In this document: positions 24,727 through 34,763 of the stretch, piece by piece
Layout of the letters: the number at the start of each line of letters is the position of its first letter
How positions within the stretch are numbered: position 1 is the first letter of the stretch
DNA from: Pseudomonadota bacterium
Lineage (GTDB): Bacteria > Pseudomonadota > Alphaproteobacteria > Acetobacterales > Acetobacteraceae
DNA length: 49,689 bases
Assembly (NCBI GenBank): GCA_021847995.1
Contig: JAJZNE010000170.1
Span: forward strand, 29,069-78,757
Reading direction: 5' to 3'
Program-made: the position numbers and the translations under genes
The notes under the pieces: model-generated
Database searches by the model: none
What the model was told of the DNA's origin: nothing
What the model saw: the letters and a program-made list of their open reading frames with translations, nothing else

Positions 24727-25317
24727 ATGCCGGACAATTCCGCCGCGAACATCGCCGGCATGGCCGCCGGCGACGAGCGGCTCCATTATGACCGGGTCGA
24801 GATCGCCCTGCACTGGACCACCGCCGCGTTCGTGGCGGTGCTGTGGCTGCTCGGACAGGGCTGGGGCTACCTGCCGCGCGGCAGCGACGGGCGCCATGCG
24901 TTGCAGGATCTGCACGTCTCGCTCGGCCTGCTGTTCACCGCGGTCCTGGCGGCGCGCATCCTGTGGCGCCTCGGCCCCGGCCGCCGGCCGCTGCCGGCGA
25001 CAACGGGGCTTGCCGAGGTGGCGGCGAAGCTCGTGCATTATCTGCTCTATGTCCTGCTGACCGGCCAGGTGGTGCTGGGCTGGCTGTGGCGCTGGGCCAA
25101 CCATGACCCGCTCAGCCTGTTCGGCCTGTTCACCATCCCCTCCCCCGCCGCCTTCACCAAGGCGCAGAAGACGCTGTTCGGCAACCTGCACGGCACCATC
25201 GCGAACGTCATCCTGATCCTCGCCGGGCTGCACGCCGCCGCCGCGCTGTTTCACCATTTCGCGCTGCGCGATGGGGTGCTGCGCCGGATGCTGCCGGCCG
25301 GGCGCCGCGGACGCTAA
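24727..25317 (+). CDS. Cytochrome b561
   Basis: A 196-residue four-helix, di-heme b-type cytochrome of the inner membrane. YDRVEIALHWTTAAFVAVLWL (His at about 29) begins the first helix. LQDLHVSLGLLFTAVLAARILWRL, LVHYLLYVLLTGQVVLGWLW and LHGTIANVILILAGLHAAAALFHHF carry the remaining candidate heme-ligand histidines. It would transfer electrons between quinol or superoxide and another carrier. The preceding gap 24576-24726 has no clear feature. No partner YceI-like gene is adjacent. Confidence 0.92.
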   Translation: MPDNSAANIAGMAAGDERLHYDRVEIALHWTTAAFVAVLWLLGQGWGYLPRGSDGRHALQDLHVSLGLLFTAVLAARILWRLGPGRRPLPATTGLAEVAAKLVHYLLYVLLTGQVVLGWLWRWANHDPLSLFGLFTIPSPAAFTKAQKTLFGNLHGTIANVILILAGLHAAAALFHHFALRDGVLRRMLPAGRRGR

Positions 25318-25349
25318 TCCGCTCTTGCCCTCGCGCGCGGCCAATTGCA

Positions 25350-25375
25350 TGATAATTTGGTAAGCAACGGCGCCG
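25350..25375 (+). promoter_or_regulatory. Candidate promoter of the sugar importer operon
   Basis: TGATAATTTGGTAAGC is an AT-rich island within 83 bases of otherwise GC-rich spacer, with a GATAAT -10-like hexamer at 25351-25356 about 45 bases before the binding-protein ATG. No convincing -35 was found. Confidence 0.3.
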
Positions 25376-25400
25376 TCTTCCAAGCGCCAAGGGAGGAACC

Positions 25401-26531
25401 ATGACGAAGTTTGCCACCGTCCTGTGCGCCGCCGTCGGCGCCGCTGCCCTGCTGCTCTCCGCCGGGGCCGAGGCCGCCGGGCCGAAGACCGTGAGCGGCC
25501 CCGGCGTCAACCCCGCCTGTTTCATCCCGGCAGCGAAAGAGACCAAATTCTTCCAGTGGCCGGCGAAGAAAGGCCCGTACCGGATTGCACTGGTGAACGG
25601 CTTTGTCGGCAACACCTGGCGCATCCAGATGATCAAGACCGCCAAGGCCTATGCCGAGCTCCCCGAAGTCAAGTCCGAAATCAAGGATTTCAAGGTCGTC
25701 TCCACCGGCACGGACGCCGCGGCGCAGCTCGGTGCGATCGAGGACTTCATCAACCAGGGCTTCGACGGCATCGTCACCATCGCGGTCAGCCCGACCGGCT
25801 TCGACCGGGTGATCCGCCTTGCCGACCAGAAGGGCGTGGTGCTGACCCCGTTCGACAACATCCTCGACACCGACAAGGTGATGGAGGTCGGCGAGGATCA
25901 GTACAAGATGGGCACCATGTCCGGCCAGTGGATCGAGAAATATGTCGGCAACCACGGCAAGCTGCTGGAGGTGCGCGGCGTGCCCGGCAATTCCGTCGAT
26001 CGCGACCGGCATGAGGGCTTCCGCTCGATCGTGGACAAGGCGCCGAACAAGTTCGAGGTGGTGGAGGTGGTCGGCAACTGGGCGACCGGCGACAGCCAGA
26101 AGGTGACGGCGGATGCCATCGCCGTGCATGGGCATTTCGACGGCATCTTCACCCAGGGCGGCTCCGACGGCACGGTGCAGGCGCTGATCGACGCGCACCA
26201 GCCGTTCGTGCCGATGTCCGGTGAGGGCGAGAACACCTATCGCAAGCAGATCGCTGAATACTGGAAGGACGGGCTGAAGGGCATGTCCTATGGCCAGTCG
26301 CCGGCGCTGGTCGCGATCGCGATGAAGGCCACCATCTCCGCGCTGCAGGGCAACGTGATGCCGCAGAAGGTGTTCATCCCGATCCCCTATGCCGACTTCG
26401 AGCACATGAAGGCGGGCGAGGACTATTTCCCCGACCTCAACGCGCAGTTCTTCGCCGACAACTCCTTCCCGCCCTGCGGCATCACCTTCACCGCGCCGCA
26501 GATCATGGCGCAATCCGAAGCCAACAAGTAG
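25401..26531 (+). CDS. Sugar ABC transporter substrate-binding protein (RbsB-like, PBP type I)
   Basis: A 376-residue periplasmic binding protein. The signal peptide MTKFATVLCAAVGAAALLLS ends near AEAA. The fold follows the RbsB class: YRIALVNGFVGNTWRIQMIK, AIEDFINQGFDGIVTIAVSPTGF (in part), GEDQYKMGTMSGQWI, and FDGIFTQGGSDGTVQALI. Good GGAGG precedes the ATG. It heads a four-gene importer with an ATPase and two permeases. An 11-bp stem-loop immediately after the stop may protect this transcript. Ligand unknown; sugars, polyols or autoinducer-like compounds are possible for the family. Confidence 0.93.
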   Translation: MTKFATVLCAAVGAAALLLSAGAEAAGPKTVSGPGVNPACFIPAAKETKFFQWPAKKGPYRIALVNGFVGNTWRIQMIKTAKAYAELPEVKSEIKDFKVVSTGTDAAAQLGAIEDFINQGFDGIVTIAVSPTGFDRVIRLADQKGVVLTPFDNILDTDKVMEVGEDQYKMGTMSGQWIEKYVGNHGKLLEVRGVPGNSVDRDRHEGFRSIVDKAPNKFEVVEVVGNWATGDSQKVTADAIAVHGHFDGIFTQGGSDGTVQALIDAHQPFVPMSGEGENTYRKQIAEYWKDGLKGMSYGQSPALVAIAMKATISALQGNVMPQKVFIPIPYADFEHMKAGEDYFPDLNAQFFADNSFPPCGITFTAPQIMAQSEANK

Positions 26532-26540
26532 CAGGACCGG

Positions 26541-26568
26541 CGCAGGGGCGCAGCGACGCGCCCCTGCG
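26541..26568 (+). terminator. Intra-operon stem-loop after the binding-protein gene
   Basis: CGCAGGGGCGC (26541-26551) and GCGCCCCTGCG (26558-26568) are perfectly complementary 11-bp arms with a 6-base loop, 9 bases after the stop codon. There is no T-tract, so it may be an mRNA-stabilising or partial termination structure lowering expression of the membrane components relative to the binding protein. Confidence 0.6.
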
Positions 26569-26589
26569 GCCCCGGCACGGGCGGTGGCG

Positions 26590-28127
<1,538 letters not shown>

Positions 28128-28131
<4 letters not shown>

Positions 28132-29195
28132 ACGATCTGCGTCTGCGGTTCGGGCAGAATCTCGGCCTGTGGCTCGGCGTGCTGCTGTTCGTCTTGCTCT
28201 ATGCGCTCTACAGCACGCTGCATCCCAAGGGCTGGACGGTCGATCTGCTGGTGCAGAACGCCAACGAGTCGTTCGCCCTGATCATGGTCTCGATGGCGCA
28301 GGCGGTGCCGGTGATCACCGGCGGCATCGACCTTTCGGTCGGGCCGATGATGACGCTGGTGAACTGCCTCGCCTCGGTGCTGGTGTCCGGCACGCCGGGT
28401 GCGATCGTGCTCGGCATCCTCGCCTGCCTCGCCGCGGGCGCGCTCGCCGGCTTCGTCAACGGCTGCATCGTCGTCTATGGCCGCATCCAGCCGATCATCG
28501 CCACACTGGCGACCGGTGCCGTCTATATCGGCATCGCCCTGTTCCTGCGCCCGTCGCCCGGCGGCAAGGTGGACGAAAACCTGTCCTGGGTCGCGACCAA
28601 CGCGCTGGCGGAGATGGACACCACCTATCACTGGTTCCCCGACGGGCCGCCCGCCTGGTTTGCGGAGACGCTCGGCCGGGTGCCGGTGCCGATCGTCCTG
28701 ATCCTGGCGGTGGTGCTGCTGATCTGGGTGCCGTTCCGCAACACCGTCACCGGCCGCGGCTGCTACGCCGTCGGCTCGGCCGAGGGGGCGGCCTACATGT
28801 CCGGCCTCGATATCGGGCGCAGCCGGCTCGCGGCCTATACACTGGGCGGCCTGTTCGCGGCCTGTGGCGGCCTTTATCTCGCCCTGCAGACCGGCAGCGG
28901 CAATGCCGACATTCCGCAGGCCGGCGCCTATACCCTGAACTCGATCGCCGCCGTGGTGGTGGGCGGCACCTCGCTCTACGGCGGCAGCGGCGGGGCGGTC
29001 GGCGCGCTGTTCGGCGCCCTGGTGCTGCGCGCCATCTCCTTCTGCTTTCGCGTGTTCGACAGCAACGGCCCGCTCGGCTTTCTTTCCAACCCGCTGCTGC
29101 AACCGATCTTCGAGGGCGTGATCCTGCTGCTCGCGGTCTCGCTGGGCGCCGCGCGCGTCTTCCGCGTCAAGAACCGGCTCACTCTGTTCACGTGA
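28128..29195 (+). CDS. Sugar ABC transporter permease (RbsC-like), first
   Basis: A 355-residue inner-membrane permease. Family marks are VPVITGGIDLSVGPMMTLVN near residue 65, QPIIATLATGAVYIGIAL, the cytoplasmic loop RGCYAVGSAEGAAYMSGLDI, and TLNSIAAVVVGGTSLYGGSG. About eight to ten helices are visible. The ATG lies in an ATGA overlap with the ATPase gene. With the second permease at 29209 it would make a heterodimeric channel, whereas RbsC usually works as a homodimer. Confidence 0.94.
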
Positions 29196-29208
29196 ACGCG
29201 GGACGGTC

Positions 29209-30156
29209 ATGAAAGCTCTCGCTGCCATCGACCGGCCGATGCTGATCGCCGGCCTGTGCATCGTCCTGATCCTGTTCGCCGGCACCGCCTACACCGTCAC
29301 CACCCAGGGCACCGCGACCTTCATCGAGCCGGCGTATCTGCTCCAGCAGATCAAGATCGCTGCCTTCCTCGGCATCGTCTCGGCCGGCATGATGGTGGTG
29401 ATCCTGCTCGGCCACATCGATCTCTCGATCCCCTGGACGATCGCCGCGAGTGCGATGCTGGCGACCGCGGTCGGCGGGGGGTGGGCGCTTCCGGTCGGCC
29501 TCGGCGTCGGTCTCGCGGTCGGCCTGGTCAACGGCCTCGGCGTCGCTTTCCTGCGGGTGCCGTCGATGATCTTCACGCTCGGCGTCAATGCCGTGCTGCG
29601 CGGGCTGATGGTGATGCTGACCGGCGGCTTCGCGCCGCAGAGCAATGCCACCGGCCTGATGGTCTGGCTTGCCACCGGCAGGCCGCTCGGCATCGCCAAT
29701 TCGGTGATCGTGTGGGCGCTGCTGTCGGCGGCACTCGTGTTCATGCTGACGCGCACACCGTTCGGCCGCTACATCTACGCCGTCGGCAACCGCGAGGCAG
29801 CGACCTATCTCTCCGGCATCAACACGCGGCTGGTGCTGATCGGCAGTTTCATCATCTGCGATGTGTGCGCGGCGCTGTCGGGCCTGCTGATCGCCGGCTA
29901 CACGTCGAAGGCATTCCAGGCGATGGGGGATGTCTACCTGCTGCCGGCGATCGCCGCGGTGGTGGTGGGCGGCACCAACATCCTCGGCGGCCAGGGCCGC
30001 TATCTCGGCACCGTCATCGGCACGGTGCTGATCGTGCTGCTGCAAAGCGTACTGAGTGTCGCGCAGATGCCGGAAGCCGGCCGGCAGATCATCTACGGCG
30101 CCGTCATCATCGCCATGCTGCTGGCCTATGGACGCGGCAGCGCGGTGCGGGGGTGA
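29209..30156 (+). CDS. Sugar ABC transporter permease (RbsC-like), second
   Basis: A 315-residue permease paralogous to the preceding one. Key segments are GMMVVILLGHIDLSIPWTIA (the second GG-IDLS motif with His in place of Gly), RYIYAVGNREAATYLSGINT and LPAIAAVVVGGTNILGGQGR. It begins 13 bases after the first permease stop. Both retain the conserved glycine-rich loop that contacts the ATPase. It ends the importer operon. Confidence 0.94.
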   Translation: MKALAAIDRPMLIAGLCIVLILFAGTAYTVTTQGTATFIEPAYLLQQIKIAAFLGIVSAGMMVVILLGHIDLSIPWTIAASAMLATAVGGGWALPVGLGVGLAVGLVNGLGVAFLRVPSMIFTLGVNAVLRGLMVMLTGGFAPQSNATGLMVWLATGRPLGIANSVIVWALLSAALVFMLTRTPFGRYIYAVGNREAATYLSGINTRLVLIGSFIICDVCAALSGLLIAGYTSKAFQAMGDVYLLPAIAAVVVGGTNILGGQGRYLGTVIGTVLIVLLQSVLSVAQMPEAGRQIIYGAVIIAMLLAYGRGSAVRG

Positions 30157-30205
30157 ACGGCGATCGCGCTGGACAGGCACCGCCGGCGCGCCGTACATCA
30201 TCGCC

Positions 30206-30931
30206 ATGCCTGGCCCGGCCCCGCCCCGCCCCACCCTGACCCGCGAACTTCTGCTCGATGGCCGGCTCGCCGACATGATCGCCCGCGCCGCACCGGAAGT
30301 GCGGGTGCTGACGGAGGCGGAACGCCGCGCCTCCCTCCATGCCATCCTCGCCGCCCGGCCGGAGCACGGCAGCGGCATCTGGCTGTTCGCCTATGGCTCG
30401 CTGATCTGGAACCCGACCATCCGCCTCACCGCCCAGCTTGCCGCCCGCGTGCACGGCTGGCATCGCGCCTTCTGCCTCGCCACCCGCGCCGGCCGCGGCA
30501 CGCCGGACAATCCCGGCCTGCTGCTCGGCCTGCGCCCCGGCGGCGAGTGCCGCGGCGCCGTGCTGCGCGTGCCGGAGGACGGGCTGGAACACGAACTCGA
30601 CGTGCTGTGGCGGCGCGAGATGGTCACCGGCTCCTACACCCCGCGCTGGCTTGCGGCCGAGGAGGCGGACGGAACCGCCCTGCCGCCGGCGCTCGCCTTC
30701 ACGATCGAGGACACCAGCCACGGCTACGCCGGCGACCTGCCGGAGGACGAAGTGGTCGAACGGCTCGCGACCGCAGGCGGCGAACTCGGCACCTGTGCCG
30801 AGTACCTGTTCCGCACCACCGAGGGGCTGCGGCGCATGGGAATCCGCGACCCGGCGCTGGAGCGGATCGCGGCCCTGGTGCAGGCGCGGCAGACGGCGCG
30901 CGAAACCGCTCAGGCGGCGCCGGCGACGTAG
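30206..30931 (+). CDS. ChaC-like gamma-glutamylcyclotransferase
   Basis: A 241-residue ChaC family enzyme, which cleaves glutathione to 5-oxoproline and Cys-Gly. The substrate-binding YGSLIWNP motif is at about residues 66-73, the RxFCLAT-like RAFCLATRAGRGTPDNPGL region follows, and the catalytic Glu-bearing stretch is in LDVLWRREMVTGSYTPRW. The ATG at 30206 was chosen because the frame upstream overlaps the permease gene. The 3' end overlaps the convergent CBS-domain gene by 22 bases. A glutathione-degrading enzyme fits the thiol theme of the region but is not in the GST operon. Confidence 0.9.
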   Translation: MPGPAPPRPTLTRELLLDGRLADMIARAAPEVRVLTEAERRASLHAILAARPEHGSGIWLFAYGSLIWNPTIRLTAQLAARVHGWHRAFCLATRAGRGTPDNPGLLLGLRPGGECRGAVLRVPEDGLEHELDVLWRREMVTGSYTPRWLAAEEADGTALPPALAFTIEDTSHGYAGDLPEDEVVERLATAGGELGTCAEYLFRTTEGLRRMGIRDPALERIAALVQARQTARETAQAAPAT

Positions 30932-31344
30932 GCGCGCAGGCTGTCCACTTCATGCTCCTGCTGCATGATGCGCGCCTTCACCACGTCGCCGATGCTGACG
31001 ATGCCGAGCAGGGCGCCATGCTCGATCACCGGCAGGTGGCGGAAGCGCCCGGCGGTCATCACGGTCATCGCCTGCTCGATGCTCATGTCGGGGGTTGCGG
31101 TGCGCAGCGCGCGCGTCATCAGCTGGCCGGCGGTCATTTCCAGTGCCCGCGCGCCGTTGGCCGCCAGAGCATGGATGATGTCGCGCTCGCTGACGATGCC
31201 GAGAAGCTGCTCGGCCGCGTCCTGCACGACCACGGCGCCGATCCGCCGCCCCGACAGCAGACGTGCCACGTCCGCGATGCTGACGGTCGGCCGCACGGCG
31301 GCCACATCATAGCCCTTGTGTTTCAGAATGGCGGCGATGGTCAT
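30910..31344 (-). CDS. CBS-domain protein
   Basis: A 144-residue protein made of two CBS motifs forming one Bateman module. The first spans about residues 8-65 (VRPTVSIADVARLLSGRRIGAVVVQD, then GIVSERDIIHAL), the second 76-130 (ATPDMSIEQAMTVMTAGRFRHLPVIE, GIVSIGDVVKARI). Such stand-alone modules sense adenine nucleotides; the partner is unknown. The ATG has GGGAGGA 7 bases upstream. The gene overlaps the end of the Hint-domain gene by 38 bases on the same strand. Confidence 0.93.
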   Translation of the reverse strand: MTIAAILKHKGYDVAAVRPTVSIADVARLLSGRRIGAVVVQDAAEQLLGIVSERDIIHALAANGARALEMTAGQLMTRALRTATPDMSIEQAMTVMTAGRFRHLPVIEHGALLGIVSIGDVVKARIMQQEHEVDSLRAYVAGAA

Positions 31345-32719
31345 GCTGTTCCTCCCGCTCGCGCGGCCGGCCGCTGCCGGAGAACTGGAACAGGCTGCCG
31401 GGCTTACGGCCGGTCAATCTTCCCGTAACATGCGCCGACAGGCGGGCGGCGTCCAGTCTTATCACGGACCCGTGATGGCCCGGCGGATGCAGCCAGTAGC
31501 GCAGCAGCGGCACCGTCGCGATCTCCAGCCGCCGCGCACCGGCGGCGGACGGGCGGCACAGCAGCTCGGCATCGCCGTCGGTCCAGTGCAGGCCCGGCTC
31601 CGGCGCATGCCAGCCGGTGGCGCGGCGCGGGTCGTCGGGGGCGATGCCGGCGCCGTCCAGGCGCACCGCCGTCACCGCGACGCCGAGACGCCGGCGATCC
31701 ACGCTCCAGGGCACGGTTTCGGCCGGGATAGCGGTGCGGCTGATCAGCCGCACGCGGTCGGTGCCCGGCGGCAGGGTGACGTGCCAGACCGCCCCGCGCC
31801 GCGTCGCCGGCAGGCGCGTCTGCTCCGCGGCGACAACGAGGCCGGGATCGTCGGTGAGGCGGTGGCCGAGCGACCCGGCGCGGGCCAGCAGCCGGCGGCG
31901 CACGCCTGCCTGCGCCGCCGGCGTCAGCAGCAGCCTGGCGCAGCCGTCCCGCGCCCAGCCGCGCCGCTGCCGCGGCGCGTCCGGCCGGTCGAAGCTGCCG
32001 CGGTTGCCGGTGTCGAGATAGCTTTCCGCCGCCAGCCCTTCGGCCAGCAGCAGGGCATGGGCGGGGAGTTCGACATGCCAGTACGCCACCGCCGGCATCG
32101 GCATCCGCACGATCGAGGCGCCGTTGACCAGGGCCCCCGCCGGCACCAGCGCGCCGCCGGCGAAAACGGCGTGGTCGGGCGACAGCAGCAGGGGGCGGCG
32201 CGGGCGGCCCGGGGCGAAGGCATGGGCGGCGATGCGCACGGGCCAGACCCGCGGCGCGGCCGGCGCGATCCGCCGCTGCCCCACCCAGCGCACCCTGCGC
32301 ACCCCCTGCCCCACCGTCACCACCCGCATGCCGGGACGCAACCGCTCCACCGGAACTTCGCCACGCGGCGTCGCGATACGGGTGCCGGCCAGGAAACAGG
32401 CGAGGTCGGACTGCCCGGCAACGGTATAGCTGAGCGGATAGGTTGCGCCGGCCGCGAACGGCGTGGCGAGGAACGCATAGAAGGTGGCGAAATCCGTGGT
32501 GGTGAACAGGACGCCGTCCGGCAGGTCGGAATAGGCGCGCAGCGTCACCGTCTGGCCGCCGATCACTGCCGTCGCATCATCGCCGACCCTGGTCAGTGTG
32601 CCGGTCAGCACCGCCGTGCCTGTGCCCGCGGTGCCGCCGGCCCACACGCCGAGTTCATCGGCGCCGCCGCTCGCCCAGTTTCCGGGCGCAAACACGGTAT
32701 TGTCGAAGATCTCGGCCAT
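31307..32719 (-). CDS. Hint-domain (Hedgehog/intein-type) protein
   Basis: A 470-residue protein. Residues 1-105 are Thr/Gly-rich and beta-strand-like, resembling a secreted repeat domain. The Hint domain starts at C108 in LACFLAGTRIATPRGEVPVE and continues with LRPGMRVVT and LLLSPDHAVFAGGALVPAG, the SPxHxxF block. Residues 270-470 form an unassigned C-terminal domain with WSVDRRRLGVAVTAVRL. Hint domains autoprocess through the N-terminal Cys to give thioester cleavage. Such proteins are common in alphaproteobacteria, with unclear substrates. The ATG at 32717-32719 is preferred over a TTG four codons earlier. Confidence 0.86.
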   Translation of the reverse strand: MAEIFDNTVFAPGNWASGGADELGVWAGGTAGTGTAVLTGTLTRVGDDATAVIGGQTVTLRAYSDLPDGVLFTTTDFATFYAFLATPFAAGATYPLSYTVAGQSDLACFLAGTRIATPRGEVPVERLRPGMRVVTVGQGVRRVRWVGQRRIAPAAPRVWPVRIAAHAFAPGRPRRPLLLSPDHAVFAGGALVPAGALVNGASIVRMPMPAVAYWHVELPAHALLLAEGLAAESYLDTGNRGSFDRPDAPRQRRGWARDGCARLLLTPAAQAGVRRRLLARAGSLGHRLTDDPGLVVAAEQTRLPATRRGAVWHVTLPPGTDRVRLISRTAIPAETVPWSVDRRRLGVAVTAVRLDGAGIAPDDPRRATGWHAPEPGLHWTDGDAELLCRPSAAGARRLEIATVPLLRYWLHPPGHHGSVIRLDAARLSAHVTGRLTGRKPGSLFQFSGSGRPREREEQHDHRRHSETQGL

Positions 32720-32791
32720 CCTGGCCCGCAAGCTGTGCGGGCGCAGCCTGACCCGCCGCGGTGAACGAAGAATGAAGCGGCCCGTGGCCGC

Positions 32792-33445
32792 TCAGGAAGC
32801 GGCCTTGCGCAACTGGAACAGCGCCTGCTCCCCGAACAGGTTGGCGAGGCCGACGAAGCGGCGCCACGGCGCGCGCTGCCCGGCGTCATCGACCGCGAGC
32901 CACTTTTCGACGCGATAGCCCTCCTCCGCACACAGCGCGAAGAAATCGCGGATGGTGCAGGGATGGATGTTGGGCGTCTCGTGCCACGGCCGGTTCCACA
33001 CCGAGGTCATCGGCATCCGCCCGGCCCACAGCAACTGCCAGCGCACCTGCCAGTGGCCGAAATTGGGGAAGCTCACGATGGCACGCTCGCCGATGCGCAG
33101 CATCTGGCGCAGCACCTCGCGCGGGCGCTCCACCGCCTGAAGGGTGCGCGACAGCACCACATAGTCGAACGCCGCATCCGGATACTGCGCGAGATCGGCG
33201 TCGGCGTCGCCCTGCATCACCGGCAGCCCGTGCGCGACCGCGCGCGTCACCTCCGCCATGTCGATCTCGATGCCGCGGGCATCGCAGCCGCGGGTGCGGA
33301 ACAGATGGCCGCTCAGGGCGCCGTCGCCGCAGCCGATGTCGAGCACGCGCGCGCCGGGGGCGATCATCTCGGCGATCAGCCTGAGATCGAGCCGCATGTT
33401 CTTGGCGACGTAGCGCACCGGATCGGCCGGCAGCGCGACGTTCAT
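32792..33445 (-). CDS. metW: Methionine biosynthesis protein MetW
   Basis: A 217-residue SAM-dependent methyltransferase-like protein. Motif I is [17 protein letters not shown] (about residues 34-50), followed by the MetW-specific [28 protein letters not shown] (in two parts), [12 protein letters not shown], and [21 protein letters not shown]. MetW is encoded with MetX in many proteobacteria and is reported to activate homoserine O-acyltransferase. The ATGA overlap with metX supports that partnership. Confidence 0.95.
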   Translation of the reverse strand: MNVALPADPVRYVAKNMRLDLRLIAEMIAPGARVLDIGCGDGALSGHLFRTRGCDARGIEIDMAEVTRAVAHGLPVMQGDADADLAQYPDAAFDYVVLSRTLQAVERPREVLRQMLRIGERAIVSFPNFGHWQVRWQLLWAGRMPMTSVWNRPWHETPNIHPCTIRDFFALCAEEGYRVEKWLAVDDAGQRAPWRRFVGLANLFGEQALFQLRKAAS

Positions 33446-34605
33446 GCCGGCAGCCCGGCATGCTCGGCACAGCCGGCGAGAAAGCCGGCGAGGGTGCGGT
33501 GGAAATCGGGTTCGTCGAGCAGGAAGGCGTCGTGGCCCTTGTCGGTCTCGATCTCGACGAAGCTGACATTGGCGGCGGCGCGGTTGAGGGCGCGGGCGAT
33601 GGTGCGGCTTTCCGCCGTCGGATAGAGCCAGTCGCTGGAGAAGCTGATCAGGCAGAAGCGCGTGCGGCTGCCGCGGAACGCCGCCGCCAGATCGCCGCCG
33701 TGGTCGGCGGCCAGATCGAAATAGTCGGTGGCGCGGGTGATGGCGAGATAACTCGCGGCATCGAAGCGGCGTACGAAGCTGCTGCCCTGGTGGCGCAGAT
33801 AGCTCTCCACCTCGAACGTGTCGTCGAACAGGCCGGCGGCGGTCGCGCCGCGCAGGCGGCGGCCGAATTTGCGCGTCAGTGCCTGTTCCGAGAGATAGGT
33901 GATATGGGCGATCATGCGCGCCACCGCGAGGCCGCGGGCCGGCGTGCGGCCATGCGCCCAGTAGCTGCCGCCGAGCCAGTCGGGGTCGGCGAAGATCGCC
34001 TGCCGCCCGACTTCGTTGAAGGCGATGTTCTGCGCCGAATGGTCGGCGGCGGTGGCGATCGGGACGGCGGCGAACACCGAGTCGGGATAGGTCGCCGCCC
34101 ATTCCAGCACCTGCATCCCGCCCATCGAGCCGCCGATCACCGCGAACAGCCGGGCGATGCCGAGATGGTCGATCAGCCGCTTCTGCGCGCGCACCATGTC
34201 GCGGATCGTCACCGGCGGAAACTCGGTACCCCAGCGCGGCGGGTTCGGTGCATCGGTGTCGTCGCGCGGCGAGCGCGGGCCGGTCGTGCCCATGCAGCCG
34301 CCGAGCACGTTGGCGCAGATGACGAAGAAGCGGTCGGTGTCGATCGGCCGGCCCGGTCCCACCACCATGTCCCACCAGCCGGGCTTGCCGGTCACCGGAT
34401 GAGGCTCAGCCACGTACTGGTCGCCGGTGAGGGCGTGGCAGATCAGGATGGCGTTCGACCGCTCCGCGTTCAGGCGGCCATAGGTGCGGAAGGCGACCAC
34501 CAGCCGGCGCAGCGCCACCCCGCAGTCGAGCGCCAGCCCGTCGGCGAAGGCGACGTGCGCGTGGGCGATCTCCAGCGGTTCGGCCTGGTCCATGCCGCGC
34601 TGCAT
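33442..34605 (-). CDS. metX: Homoserine O-acyltransferase (MetX family)
   Basis: A 387-residue alpha/beta-hydrolase-fold enzyme that acylates L-homoserine, the first step of methionine synthesis. Motifs include [27 protein letters not shown], nucleophile Ser in [12 protein letters not shown], the acid in SFSSDWLYP and His in [11 protein letters not shown]. Family members use acetyl-CoA or succinyl-CoA, and I cannot decide from sequence alone. The start is the ATG at 34603-34605 with a G-run just upstream; an ATG four codons later is possible. It is followed directly by metW. Confidence 0.94.
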   Translation of the reverse strand: MQRGMDQAEPLEIAHAHVAFADGLALDCGVALRRLVVAFRTYGRLNAERSNAILICHALTGDQYVAEPHPVTGKPGWWDMVVGPGRPIDTDRFFVICANVLGGCMGTTGPRSPRDDTDAPNPPRWGTEFPPVTIRDMVRAQKRLIDHLGIARLFAVIGGSMGGMQVLEWAATYPDSVFAAVPIATAADHSAQNIAFNEVGRQAIFADPDWLGGSYWAHGRTPARGLAVARMIAHITYLSEQALTRKFGRRLRGATAAGLFDDTFEVESYLRHQGSSFVRRFDAASYLAITRATDYFDLAADHGGDLAAAFRGSRTRFCLISFSSDWLYPTAESRTIARALNRAAANVSFVEIETDKGHDAFLLDEPDFHRTLAGFLAGCAEHAGLPA

Positions 34606-34668
34606 ATGCCCCCCGCCCCGCCGCGCCGCAACGTCCGCTGCGGCAACCCCGCCGCGCGCCCGGGCAAG

Positions 34669-34716
34669 CGGCCAGGCAGGCGGCCAGGCAGGCGGCCAGG
34701 CAGGCGGCTAGGCAGG
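34669..34716. repeat. 12-bp tandem repeat, four copies
   Basis: CGGCCAGGCAGG is repeated at 34669, 34681, 34693 and 34705; the last copy has T for C at its fifth base. It sits in the 158-base divergent spacer between metX and the chorismate mutase gene. Read on the minus strand it lies in the metX leader. No SAM riboswitch pattern was seen in the spacer. Confidence 0.9.
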
Positions 34717-34763
34717 GGGGATGGGTTCGGCTATGCCACCGCGCACCCGTCACACCGCCCGTC

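Noticed and set aside
34669-34716. CRISPR-like repeat
   Set aside because: The copies are directly adjacent without spacers, and no cas gene is present.
34606-34763. Possible SAM riboswitch in the metX leader
   Set aside because: No SAM-II or SAM/SAH consensus elements could be found on the minus strand; the space is taken by the 12-bp repeat and GC-rich sequence.
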